Positions 1 through 7,333 of a DNA stretch of 64,000 bases are shown here, piece after piece. The notes below the pieces were generated by a model that did no database searches, was not told the origin of the DNA, and was given only the letters and a program-made list of their open reading frames with translations. Origin of the DNA: Alphaproteobacteria bacterium (GTDB taxonomy: Bacteria > Pseudomonadota > Alphaproteobacteria > Caulobacterales > Hyphomonadaceae); the NCBI GenBank assembly GCA_018969425.1, contig JAGWYJ010000004.1, positions 62,001 through 126,000 of the forward strand, written 5' to 3'. The position numbers and the translations under genes were made by a program. Every line of letters starts with the position of its first letter. Within the stretch, counting starts at the first letter, position 1.

Positions 1-1268
1 CGCATCTCGCACTCTGGCGGCGAGAATGCGTCTCCGGTTGTTGGCTGGCCGGCCGAATAGGAATCGGCGAAGCAGTCTTCGACCCACTCCCATACATTTC
101 CCGACATGTCGTGAAGGCCGAAGGCGTTTGCTTCGAAGGAGCCTACTGGGGCGGTTGACCTGTTGTCCCACTGGCTTCCGCAGCCATCGCAGTTCGCTTT
201 ACCGACGCCCGGCGCCGCTCCCCATGGGTAGGTGGTCGTCGAGCCTGCTCGTGCGGCGTATTCCCACTCCGCCTCAGACAACAGCCGATAGCTCTGCCCG
301 GTCGACCGTGACAGCCAATCGACGTAAAGCTTGGCATCCTCCCAGCTGACATTGGTGACGGGTCGGCGACCGCCGCCAAATCCGTCATCCTTCGGGGAAG
401 GGCACGGGCCATCCCAGTGGCAGAGGTTGAACTCGTCCCAGGTGACTTCGAATTTCCCGACCGCGATCTTGCGGTCAAGCACCACCAAACGTTGCGGGCG
501 CTCGTCGTCAAAACCTTCCCCTTTCGGCGATCCCATTGTGAAGCTGCCCCTTGGGAGGGCCACCATTTCCGGCGCCGCGGCCCCGAAGGATAGCCGGTCC
601 CGGAAGCTACGTTCGGCTATTGGCCGGCCGGCGTTCGCTGCGGCAAAGGCAGCGGCGGAGCTATCGGTCACCGATCCCGCCACGGGGCTCCCAGCCTTTG
701 TGTCCGCGCCAGCGGATGCAATGAACTCGCTGCACCGCGCGGTGAACCAGGTCAGCATCATTGGCGGCGGAACCGGGACCTCGATCTGCAGCTGTCCCGC
801 ATCGATCTTGATGCCAGCAGCGCCGGTCAGACTGTTCAGAAACTGGCGTGCTTCCTCGATATCGAGTTGCACAACGTCCCCCGCCCGATCAAGGTGCGCG
901 ACATAGGAGGCGGCTCCGACGATCACGCGGCCCTCGGCAGGAAGCGGCTCGGCGCCACCCGCGGAGTTTACAGAGAGGTAGAGGTTGTTTTCGTCGGCGC
1001 AAACGATGCTCCCCTCGCCCTCACTCTTGTCTGCGAACATCATCGTATAGTCTTCGGAGTTTGCGCCGGCATCCCAGCTCGCAGCGGAGACAGCGCTCCG
1101 ATCCAATGCCTCGCTTCCCGTCTCAGCTCCGGCTTGGGTCGTTGAGGCGGCCGTCGCAGACGAGACAGCGGCTGGCGCCTTGGCCCCCATCTCGGCGCCG
1201 CACGCAGCGACCAGGGCGGACCCGAATGCGAGCAGAGGAATGAGCACCAGAATTTTGTGGGTCATCAT
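1..1268 (-). CDS. FGE-sulfatase (SUMF1) domain lipoprotein, partial
   Basis: Only the first 422 codons are inside the window; the gene runs off the left edge without a stop. It begins MMTHK, followed by a hydrophobic signal and a lipobox (LVAAC, Cys about 23), so a lipoprotein is likely. Residues about 30-230 match no domain I recognise. From about residue 230 the formylglycine-generating-enzyme fold starts: PRGSFTMGSP, VTNVSWEDAKLYVDWLS, RLLSEAEWEYAARAG and GNVWEWVEDCF. Members of this fold either oxidise a sulfatase cysteine or are non-catalytic relatives; the C-terminal part that would decide this is missing. The start overlaps the stop of the 73-residue gene upstream (ATGA), so it is the last visible gene of a coupled unit. 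Codon choice looks less G/C-biased at third positions than further right, by eye only. Confidence 0.85.
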   Translation of the reverse strand, partial: MMTHKILVLIPLLAFGSALVAACGAEMGAKAPAAVSSATAASTTQAGAETGSEALDRSAVSAASWDAGANSEDYTMMFADKSEGEGSIVCADENNLYLSVNSAGGAEPLPAEGRVIVGAASYVAHLDRAGDVVQLDIEEARQFLNSLTGAAGIKIDAGQLQIEVPVPPPMMLTWFTARCSEFIASAGADTKAGSPVAGSVTDSSAAAFAAANAGRPIAERSFRDRLSFGAAAPEMVALPRGSFTMGSPKGEGFDDERPQRLVVLDRKIAVGKFEVTWDEFNLCHWDGPCPSPKDDGFGGGRRPVTNVSWEDAKLYVDWLSRSTGQSYRLLSEAEWEYAARAGSTTTYPWGAAPGVGKANCDGCGSQWDNRSTAPVGSFEANAFGLHDMSGNVWEWVEDCFADSYSAGQPTTGDAFSPPECEM

Positions 1269-1486
1269 GAGCCGTTTGCGTCCAGCTTCCATACGGCGAA
1301 CAACTCGGGACCGCCACGTCCGTAATCGAGTTTGCATAGCTGCGTGGTCATGGCAACCGTATCACGCATGACCACCTCTGCAGCGAACAAGCACCAGTCT
1401 CGCCTGCGAGGGCAGACTGTTACGACCGGCAATGTCGCTACAATCCTTCCGTTCCAGAGAGACGCGGCGGACCGGAGATATGTCAC
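1265..1486 (-). CDS. small protein of unknown function, 73 aa
   Basis: I do not recognise this protein. The frame stays open upstream to 1591, but I place the start at the GTG at 1486 because it overlaps the stop of the CDGSH gene (GTGA) and because the gene's own stop overlaps the start of the FGE-like gene (ATGA). Two overlapping junctions in a row are typical of a translationally coupled operon and are the main reason to believe it is coded. The product has no clear signal peptide or membrane segment; it contains three cysteines and a plausible folded C-terminal half (MRDTVAMTTQLCKLDYGRGG). Alternatives are a 108-residue protein from 1591 or a non-coding shadow. Confidence 0.45.
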   Translation of the reverse strand: MTYLRSAASLWNGRIVATLPVVTVCPRRRDWCLFAAEVVMRDTVAMTTQLCKLDYGRGGPELFAVWKLDANGS

Positions 1487-1779
1487 CTCAGACCAGCCCC
1501 ACTCGACAACCGGCTGACGCTCGGAGCGTCGGCAGATAAAAAGTTGCTGTGCGAGCCATTGCAGAGCGACGCTCTGCCCGTGTGCTTGCATTCGCGGAAG
1601 GACACCGTCTTCGTTTCTTCTGCCGGCCAGGCCATCGGCGTGATGGACGTGCCCTTATGCGGGCCATTGCAGAATGGCTGATTTGTAGACTTACGGCAGG
1701 TGCACCAATCGTACGTCTTGCCCGCTTCCACCTGGATTGCCTTTGGCCCCTTTTCGGCCACGACCGGCTGTCCGCTCAT
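1483..1779 (-). CDS. CDGSH iron-sulfur domain protein, 98 aa
   Basis: Two tandem CDGSH motifs, each normally binding a 2Fe-2S cluster with three Cys and one His. The first is intact: WCTC...PFCNGPH, giving Cys26, Cys28, Cys37 and His41. The second keeps the spacing but has Arg62 where the first cysteine should be (FRECKHT...LCNGSH; Cys64, Cys73, His77), so the second cluster is probably lost or altered. A CGC (Arg) codon there is one base from TGC (Cys). About 17 residues trail after the usual end of the family. The start at 1779 has GGGGACCAAGG upstream. It is first in an overlapping set with the 73-residue gene and the FGE-like lipoprotein. Tandem CDGSH proteins are small electron-transfer or cluster-storage proteins; the function here is unknown. 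Confidence 0.85.
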   Translation of the reverse strand: MSGQPVVAEKGPKAIQVEAGKTYDWCTCRKSTNQPFCNGPHKGTSITPMAWPAEETKTVSFRECKHTGRASLCNGSHSNFLSADAPSVSRLSSGAGLR

Positions 1780-1951
1780 CCTTGGTCCCCTCGTCGTACG
1801 TCTCGGTACGACCCGCCGCGGTTCGCCCGGCTCTTGCCGCGCTTATCGGCCCGCGCCGCTGCATGGCTAATGAGGGCAGGCGCGCATGACCATCGCTGTT
1901 CCGGCTTGCCCGGTCGGGCGGGCGGCAGATCGCCCACGAAGCGTCGTTCAC

Positions 1952-2260
1952 CTAACCCTCGTTCCACAACTGATCGTCAGCGCGAATAGCCGCGATGGTC
2001 GCTCGCGCCCTTTCAAGCGTGTCTGCTCGCATCCCTATTCCTATACGCTCGCTTTCAGCCCAGACGAGATGTTGTGCAGCGGCATCGTCGCCTTCGTTCT
2101 GGCGCACCATCCGGGCAACTTGGAGCAAGTACCCATCGTACTCATCCGCTGCCGGGCTGTCAGCCCAATCACCGTTAGGACCGCCAAGGGCAATTGGGTC
2201 CCAACACCGCCATCCGATATCGCGACGGCGCGAAAGACGTATCTTTGCATGTTTGACCAT
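1952..2260 (-). CDS. conserved hypothetical protein, 102 aa
   Basis: The frame is open upstream to 2416, but the protein-like part begins at the ATG at 2260 (MVKHAKIRLS). The core (RDIGWRCWDPIALGG, then DEYDGYLLQVARM and SERIGIGM) resembles a small cytosolic hypothetical family that I have seen in alphaproteobacteria, with no assigned role. It is acidic in the middle and has no signal peptide or membrane segment. It lies 172 bp upstream of the CDGSH gene on the same strand and may share a transcript with it. Upstream, only GAGG about 14 nt before the start resembles a ribosome-binding site, so the start is uncertain. Confidence 0.55.
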   Translation of the reverse strand: MVKHAKIRLSRRRDIGWRCWDPIALGGPNGDWADSPAADEYDGYLLQVARMVRQNEGDDAAAQHLVWAESERIGIGMRADTLERARATIAAIRADDQLWNEG

Positions 2261-2480
2261 TATGGAAAGTTCGGCCTCGCGCGGATTGCTGTCAACGGCC
2301 GCTTCAGGCCCCAAGACGTGAATTCGTAATGTGAACACTGACTGACAGGAGTCGGGGGGTATTCTGACCTCAGGCAACAATCGAACGACAACCGCCCTCG
2401 TCGCCCTTGCCGCCATACGGAATCAAACGACGAAACTCGCCCTCTCGAGGCCGTTTCAAAGGTTCGAACTCCCCTGGTAA

Positions 2481-2496
2481 GCCATTGATTAATGGC
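2481..2496. repeat. inverted repeat, 6-bp arms
   Basis: GCCATT at 2481-2486 pairs perfectly with AATGGC at 2491-2496 around GATT. No T-run follows on either strand, so it is not an obvious terminator. Its position about 50 bp from the tRNA-Gly scar would suit an integrase arm or core site, which is inference. Confidence 0.35.
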
Positions 2497-2548
2497 GGGG
2501 CGGGGAGGGCCGCAGGCTGAACCTAAGTTGTTCATCCTGCGTCAATGA

Positions 2549-2599
2549 CGCCGGCCTTCAAAGCGGAATACGTCGGTTCGATTCGGACTACCCGCTCCA
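2549..2599 (+). pseudogene. degenerate 3' half of tRNA-Gly
   Basis: The end GAATACG...GGTTCGATTC...CTACCCGCTCCA matches, from memory, the 3' half of alphaproteobacterial tRNA-Gly(UCC) including the encoded CCA. The anticodon arm is damaged: the loop reads CTTCAAA (normally CTTCCAA) and two of five stem pairs fail. The T stem has one G-G mismatch. No acceptor or D arm is present upstream: the expected GCGGGT 5' end is absent from 2470-2548. It is therefore not a working tRNA. A 3' half left at one end of inserted DNA is the usual signature of a tyrosine-integrase attachment site; the island would lie to the left. Confidence 0.6.
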
Positions 2600-2675
2600 G
2601 TCTCCTCTCATGATCTCCGACCGTCGGCGCATGCCCGCAGGCTGAGGGCGACTGCGCCCGCCGCGCCTCCGCCGG

Positions 2676-2706
2676 TTGACGTTCCCGGAGCAATCGCCTC
2701 TAGCTA
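2676..2706 (+). promoter_or_regulatory. candidate promoter for the SRPBCC gene
   Basis: TTGACG at 2676-2681 is a good -35 box; TAGCTA at 2701-2706 could be the -10 with a 19-bp spacer. It lies inside the 10-bp palindrome TCTAGCTAGA (2699-2708). It sits about 85 bp before the start at 2793. The spacer is long, so this is tentative. Confidence 0.3.
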
Positions 2707-2792
2707 GACGTCCTGGCGACCGCAGGACCTTCGAGAAGGCCGCAGAGCCATAAGGACAACCCGCCATAAGGGCGGACAAGGGAGGAAAGACC

Positions 2793-3311
2793 ATGTCTCA
2801 TCTCAAGCGCACCGCCGCCGTCATCACGGCGGCATGTCTCCTCGGCGCCGGCGCCGCATGGGCGGAACCGGAATATGTCACCATCAAGATGGAGATCGAC
2901 GTCGCCAAGCCGGCCGCCGATGTCTGGGCCAAGGTGGGAGGTTATTGCGATCTGGGAAACTGGATCGCGCCGCCTCCGAGAACGGTGCCCTGCTCGGTCA
3001 CCAGCGGCGATGGTGGCATCGGCACCGTGCGATCGATCGCCAATGGAGCAGTGATCGAGGTTCTGACGGCTCAGACCCCGCTGTCCTACGGCTACACGCA
3101 ACCTGCAAAGGAAGGGAAATTCTACGACCTCTATCACGGTTTCCTGGAGGCGCGCCCCGTGTCGGCGACCTCCTCGAAGCTTCTCTACACGCTGATGTAT
3201 GACGTCTCGAATCTCGCCGACAAGGCAGCCAAGGATGCGGACGTCGCAAGGCGCAAGACCCAGTTCGAAGGGGCTCTTCGCAACATGAAGGCGATCGCCG
3301 AAGCCAAGTAA
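2793..3311 (+). CDS. exported SRPBCC-family protein, 172 aa
   Basis: A signal peptide ends at about residue 24 (AGAAWA-EP), then a START/polyketide-cyclase-like SRPBCC fold: an opening strand VTIKMEIDVAKPAADVW, a central GTVRSIANGAVIEV and the final long helix. Such proteins bind hydrophobic ligands; periplasmic members related to MxaD or found beside catabolic genes are poorly characterised. The start follows GGGAGGAAAGACC, a strong ribosome-binding site. The gene stands alone and ends at a large hairpin shared with the convergent DsbA-like gene. The ligand cannot be inferred. Confidence 0.8.
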   Translation: MSHLKRTAAVITAACLLGAGAAWAEPEYVTIKMEIDVAKPAADVWAKVGGYCDLGNWIAPPPRTVPCSVTSGDGGIGTVRSIANGAVIEVLTAQTPLSYGYTQPAKEGKFYDLYHGFLEARPVSATSSKLLYTLMYDVSNLADKAAKDADVARRKTQFEGALRNMKAIAEAK

Positions 3312-3320
3312 GACAGGCCC

Positions 3321-3350
3321 CGCCGGCGGAGCCAGCAGGCTCTGCCGGCG
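3321..3350. terminator. bidirectional hairpin between convergent genes
   Basis: CGCCGGCGGAGCC (3321-3333) pairs with GGCTCTGCCGGCG (3338-3350) around AGCA, with one G-U type pair, giving a 13-bp stem. AGGCC/GGCCT flank it and can extend the stem. There is no T-run, common in GC-rich genomes. It sits between the stops at 3311 and 3383. Confidence 0.6.
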
Positions 3351-3382
3351 TCAGGCCTGACGCAAAGAACCGCTTACGCGCC

Positions 3383-4054
3383 CTAGACCGCCGATCTCTG
3401 GGCGGCAGACTTAGCAGCGATGATCTTGCGAATTGCATCAAGAAACACTTCGCTTGGCTGACCGCCCTGGATCATCCAGCGCTCATCGAACACCACGGCA
3501 GGCACAGCGTTTATGCCGCGGCTGCGCCAGATCTCCTCATCGCGCCTCACTTCTTCGCCATAGGCGCCCGACCTCAGGATCGCACGCGCCTGGCGATCGT
3601 CGAGGCCGGCGGCGGCAGCCGCCCGAACCAGGACTTCATGATCGCTGACGCATAAGCCGTCCGTAAAGTTGGCGACAAACAGCGCCTCCTTGAGCTCCCT
3701 CTGGCGACCTTCGCCGTGGGCCCAGTGAAGAAGACGATGGGCGTCGAACGTGTTCCAGATGCGGCTGGACGGTCCGTAATTGAAGACAAACCCAAGCGCC
3801 TCGCCGCTGGCGCGGATGGCCTCCCGGGAGGCCGCCGATTTCTCAGGAGACGAGCCGTATTTCATCCGGACATGTTCAGTGATGTTCTGCCCTTCGGCAG
3901 GCATGGTCGGATTGAGCTCAAAAGGCTGGAAGACAAGCTCGATGTCCGCTTCCTCCCCCAGGCTTTCGAGCGCCTGACTGAGGGCGCGAAGTCCGATCAC
4001 GCACCAGGGACAGGCGATATCGGAAACGAAATCGATTCGAAGAGGCGTCGCCAT
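3383..4054 (-). CDS. DsbA-family (FrnE-like) oxidoreductase, 223 aa
   Basis: Thioredoxin-fold protein of the DsbA/FrnE/2-hydroxychromene-carboxylate-isomerase family. It starts MATPLRIDFVSDIACPWCVIG, so the redox motif is CPWC (Cys15, Cys18). The helical insertion holds FNYGPSSRIWNTFDAHRLLHW, and the cis-proline loop is NAVPAVVFDERW. The open frame continues upstream to 4309, but the ATG at 4054 fits the family N-terminus and follows ACAGGACAGG. No signal peptide, so it is probably cytosolic, as FrnE proteins are. It is divergent from the gene at 4260 and convergent with the SRPBCC gene. Substrate unknown. Confidence 0.9.
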   Translation of the reverse strand: MATPLRIDFVSDIACPWCVIGLRALSQALESLGEEADIELVFQPFELNPTMPAEGQNITEHVRMKYGSSPEKSAASREAIRASGEALGFVFNYGPSSRIWNTFDAHRLLHWAHGEGRQRELKEALFVANFTDGLCVSDHEVLVRAAAAAGLDDRQARAILRSGAYGEEVRRDEEIWRSRGINAVPAVVFDERWMIQGGQPSEVFLDAIRKIIAAKSAAQRSAV

Positions 4055-4259
4055 GGACCTGTCCTGTCGGATACGAGAAAGCCCCGGCCCCACGGATCGG
4101 GGCCGTCGCCATACCGGGGGCAGTCCTACACCCTTCGCTCCATCGCCGAAAGGCGTGAGCGACCGCGAATAGGACGGGGACCAGAGTGCAAGATTGACCT
4201 GCCGTACGGGCGGGTTAGCCTTCATGTCCCTGAGCTGACGCACGCGCGGGGAACGGCTC

Positions 4260-5198
4260 ATGTCTGCTCTGGATGGAGATCCTGCCTTGACCTTCGCAAC
4301 ACCCCTCATTCTCTCCGGCCCGCTGCGAAGCCCCCGTCAGATGCTCGCCGATCAGGAATACGGCGGACACACCTCCATTCATGACGACGCCATGGCCGAA
4401 AAGCTCGGCTTTCGGGCCGGCCCCATTGAAGGGCCGACGCATTTCAGTCTCTTCCCGCCCCTTCTGCATCATATATTCGGGCAAGCCTGGTTCGAACGGG
4501 GCTGCCTTTCCGCTCACTATCAGAACATGGTTGTCGAGGGGGAAGAGGTACGCGCCTTCGCGGAAACCCCGCCCCACGGAGCGACCCGAACACGTGTCTG
4601 GGCTGAAAAGGCGGACGGAGTGCCGGTGCTTGAGGCCAGCGCCAGCATCGGCCCCGACCATGGGACCACGCTTCTTGAGGAGAGGATGGCTGGCCTTCGT
4701 CCCCCGGAAAAGCTTGTGATTCTTGCAGATCTGAAGGTGGGGATGACCGGACGCGAGGAAGAAAGGGTCCGAATGGACCCCGATCAGCATATGGGTGCGC
4801 TCTACCCCTTCAGTCTGAACCAGAAGCTCTCGGTGATCACCGAAACCTCCCCCTGGTATGTCGACCCCGCCTCCTCCCCCTGGGGCCGGGCGATCATACC
4901 GCTGGAAATGGTCAGCGTGCTTGCAGAGTATTCCAGCGCAAAGGCCGGCTTCCCGGTGAAGGGACCTGCCGTGGGGTTGTTCGCCGACCAGGAGATCCGG
5001 ATGGTCGAAGGCCCTCTTTTCGTCGGCGAGGATTACGTCATCAGACGATCGATCGCCGCCCTGTCGGAAAGCCGTCGGACGGAATCCTATTGGGTGAGAA
5101 CACAGATTTTCGACCAGACCGGGACCCGGCTGAAAGCGGAAATGCTCCTCAATCACGCCACGCTGAAACACTCCTACGCCGGCTACTCAGAGGCCTGA
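4260..5198 (+). CDS. MaoC-like hot-dog fold protein, 312 aa
   Basis: The N-terminal half reads like a MaoC/FAS1A dehydratase-like domain (GFRAGPIEGPTHFSLFPPL, then AHYQNMVVEGEEVRAF) and a second hot-dog-like half follows (EMLLNHATLKHS near the end). I do not see the hydratase-2 signature (S-G-D-x-N-P-x-H), so enzymatic activity is unproven. The length suits a double hot-dog protein. A candidate -35 (TTGACC, 4194-4199) lies about 60 bp before the start. The 205 bp shared with the divergent DsbA-like gene also contain a GGCCCC/GGGGCC inverted repeat (4086-4104). Probably acts on an acyl-CoA, given the rest of the window. Confidence 0.6.
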   Translation: MSALDGDPALTFATPLILSGPLRSPRQMLADQEYGGHTSIHDDAMAEKLGFRAGPIEGPTHFSLFPPLLHHIFGQAWFERGCLSAHYQNMVVEGEEVRAFAETPPHGATRTRVWAEKADGVPVLEASASIGPDHGTTLLEERMAGLRPPEKLVILADLKVGMTGREEERVRMDPDQHMGALYPFSLNQKLSVITETSPWYVDPASSPWGRAIIPLEMVSVLAEYSSAKAGFPVKGPAVGLFADQEIRMVEGPLFVGEDYVIRRSIAALSESRRTESYWVRTQIFDQTGTRLKAEMLLNHATLKHSYAGYSEA

Positions 5199-5292
5199 GG
5201 GCCCAAAAGCAAGATGGGGACGCGAGGCTCCGCCCCGGAGGATGGGGCGTCTGGACGAGAGGGCCGTAATCGTCCAGATTGTCCGGCATGTA

Positions 5293-5314
5293 TCCGCCCG
5301 CAGGGACGGGCGGA
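5293..5314. terminator. 8-bp perfect hairpin before the DUF3604 gene
   Basis: TCCGCCCG (5293-5300) and CGGGCGGA (5307-5314) pair perfectly around CAGGGA. It is 95 bp after the hot-dog gene and 70 bp before the DUF3604 start. It may terminate the first or act in the leader of the second. No T-run. Confidence 0.4.
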
Positions 5315-5383
5315 CGAAAACAGAAACGCAAACGCCTGATCCGCGTCGCGTTCAGAACCTGAATGAGGGGAGACAGACCACCC

Positions 5384-7333
5384 ATGTCCAACGATCGAAA
5401 GACCGCGCCCCTGAGGACCAATGAGATGCGAAAGCCGTCTTCCCGCCTGGGCGCCCTCGCGCTCGGCGTTTCGCTTGGCGCCCTGCTTCTGGTGACCGGA
5501 TGCGGAGAAAAGGCCCCGGCGACCGACCCGGCGGAAAGCGCTACGGCGGCGCGCCCGGCGCCCAACCCCCTTAAGAACGCCTATTTCGGGGACCTTCACG
5601 TTCACACGCGCAACTCTTTCGACGCCTACATCTTCAACGTGCGCGCGACCCCCGACGACGCCTACAGGTACGCTAAAGGCGAAATGATCAAGCACGCTCT
5701 GGGCTTCGATCTTCGCCTGAACGACGAGCCTCTGGACTTCATGGCGGTGACCGATCACGCCGAATACATCGGCGTTCTTCCCGCGATCAACACGCCCGGC
5801 ACGCCGGAGAGCAAGGTGCCGTACGCAGGAGAACTCTTCTCTGACGACCTGACCAAGGTGAACCAGGCGTTCACCCGGTTCAGCACGGCGCTTCGCCAGG
5901 GCGAGCGTATGCCCGAATTTTCGGATTACACCCCGGATCGGTCGGCCTGGGCGGAGACGCAGGCCGCGGCCGCGAAGCACTATGAACCCGGCAAATTCAC
6001 CACCTTCGTGGGTTACGAGTTCACCTCGGCGCCCGATGGTCGAAACCTCCACCGCAACGTCATTTTCAGCGGAACGGATGTTCCCGAACTTCCCTACTCG
6101 GCGCTCGATTCGCAGAATCCGGAGGACCTGTGGACCTGGCTCGACGGCCTTCGGGCGAAGGGGATCGAAGCTCTCGCCATCCCTCATAACTCGAACGGCT
6201 CAAACGGCACGATGTTCGAACGGACCAAGTGGGACGGCGCCCCGATCGACGCAGCCTACGCGGACCTTCGCACGCGCAACGAACCTCTGGCCGAAGTCAC
6301 TCAGGTGAAAGGAACCTCCGAAACTCATCCCCTGCTCTCGCCGAACGACGAGTTCGCCGGATTTGAGATCATGGAATGGTACATCGGACGGGCCGAACGG
6401 CTCACCAAGTTCGACGGCGGCTATGTCCGCGGCGCCTTGCGGGCCGGCCTCGAGATGGCGACCAAGTCCGGCTTCAACCCCTACAAAATGGGATTGATCG
6501 GATCGAGCGACACGCACAACGCCGCCGGCGCCTATACGGAAAGCAACTTCTTCTCGAAAGTCGGCGTCAATGACGGCACCCCCGACCGCAGAGGCTCGGT
6601 GCCGCCTGCGGGAGTGACATCCTGGAAGGGATACGAGCCGCCGCCGAATGTGGCGCGATATTCGACCTGGGGCGCATCCGGCCTCACTGGGGTGTGGGCG
6701 GAAGAGAACACGCGGGAATCGATTTACGCAGCCTTCCGTCGGAAGGAGACCTTCGCGACGACCGGCCCCCGTATCCGGGTGAGGATGTTCGCCGGCTACG
6801 ATCTCGGCGGAGCAAGCCTCGCTAATGAAGAGGGGGTCAAGACGGCTTACGCGAAGGCGACCGCCATGGGCGGAGACCTGGCGGGACAGGGAACCGCCTC
6901 GCCCGACTTCCTGGTCGCAGCGATGAGAGACCCGAACAGCGCGCCCCTTCAGCGGCTTCAGATGGTGAAAATCTGGACCGACGCCTCGGGCAAGTCAGAG
7001 GAGAAGGTGTTCGACATCGCCTGTTCCGACGGCGGGACGCCGGACGCCAAGACGCACCGCTGCGCCGACAACGGAGCGAGCGTCGATCTGAAGACCTGCG
7101 CCTTCTCGCAGGACAAGGGCGACAGCGACATGGTGACCTCGTGGAAAGATCCCGAGTTCAAGGCGGATCAACGAGCGGTCTACTACGTTCGCGTTCTTGA
7201 GAATCCGACCTGCCGCTGGTCGACATGGGATGCGATTCGCGCAGGCATCGAGCCTAATCCGACCCTGATTAAGACGATTCAGGAGCGCGCCTACACCTCG
7301 CCGATCTGGTATGTCCCCACGGGAACCAAATGA
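5384..7333 (+). CDS. DUF3604 lipoprotein with PHP-like metal site, 649 aa
   Basis: A lipoprotein signal with lipobox LVTGC (Cys40) is followed by a DUF3604 domain over nearly the whole length. Metal-binding motifs of a PHP/amidohydrolase-like fold are visible: FGDLHVHT near residue 70, AVTDHAEYIG near 120 and GSSDTHNAAGAY near 375. The family is large and exported, but its substrate is unknown. I take the ATG at 5384 (GGGGAG 11 nt upstream); an ATG at 5426 would give a more typical 25-residue signal, and 5363 is also possible. The stop overlaps the start of the parvulin gene (ATGA), so the three genes 5384-9233 form one translational unit. Confidence 0.9.
   Translation: MSNDRKTAPLRTNEMRKPSSRLGALALGVSLGALLLVTGCGEKAPATDPAESATAARPAPNPLKNAYFGDLHVHTRNSFDAYIFNVRATPDDAYRYAKGEMIKHALGFDLRLNDEPLDFMAVTDHAEYIGVLPAINTPGTPESKVPYAGELFSDDLTKVNQAFTRFSTALRQGERMPEFSDYTPDRSAWAETQAAAAKHYEPGKFTTFVGYEFTSAPDGRNLHRNVIFSGTDVPELPYSALDSQNPEDLWTWLDGLRAKGIEALAIPHNSNGSNGTMFERTKWDGAPIDAAYADLRTRNEPLAEVTQVKGTSETHPLLSPNDEFAGFEIMEWYIGRAERLTKFDGGYVRGALRAGLEMATKSGFNPYKMGLIGSSDTHNAAGAYTESNFFSKVGVNDGTPDRRGSVPPAGVTSWKGYEPPPNVARYSTWGASGLTGVWAEENTRESIYAAFRRKETFATTGPRIRVRMFAGYDLGGASLANEEGVKTAYAKATAMGGDLAGQGTASPDFLVAAMRDPNSAPLQRLQMVKIWTDASGKSEEKVFDIACSDGGTPDAKTHRCADNGASVDLKTCAFSQDKGDSDMVTSWKDPEFKADQRAVYYVRVLENPTCRWSTWDAIRAGIEPNPTLIKTIQERAYTSPIWYVPTGTK

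Larger units (their letters stand above)
2261..2792. other. 532-bp gene-free stretch with a tRNA scar
   Basis: No convincing gene. It holds a short perfect inverted repeat (GCCATT/AATGGC, 2481-2496), the degenerate 3' half of tRNA-Gly (2549-2599) and a candidate promoter for the gene at 2793. The open frames here are short and overlap each other on both strands. It separates the accessory block on the left from the metabolic region on the right. Confidence 0.6.

Noticed and set aside
2455-2480. T-arm-like sequence GGTTCGAACTCC suggesting a second tRNA.
   Set aside because: Only two stem pairs can form and no acceptor or anticodon arm is near.
2549-2599. Possible selenocysteine tRNA, since the loop CTTCAAA contains anticodon TCA and selD is nearby.
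   Set aside because: No long variable arm, no acceptor or D arm, and the 3' end matches tRNA-Gly; the C-to-A change in a decayed Gly anticodon explains TCA.
4215-5171. Long minus-strand open frame (318 codons).
   Set aside because: It is opposite the hot-dog-fold gene, has no family motif, and results from high GC content.
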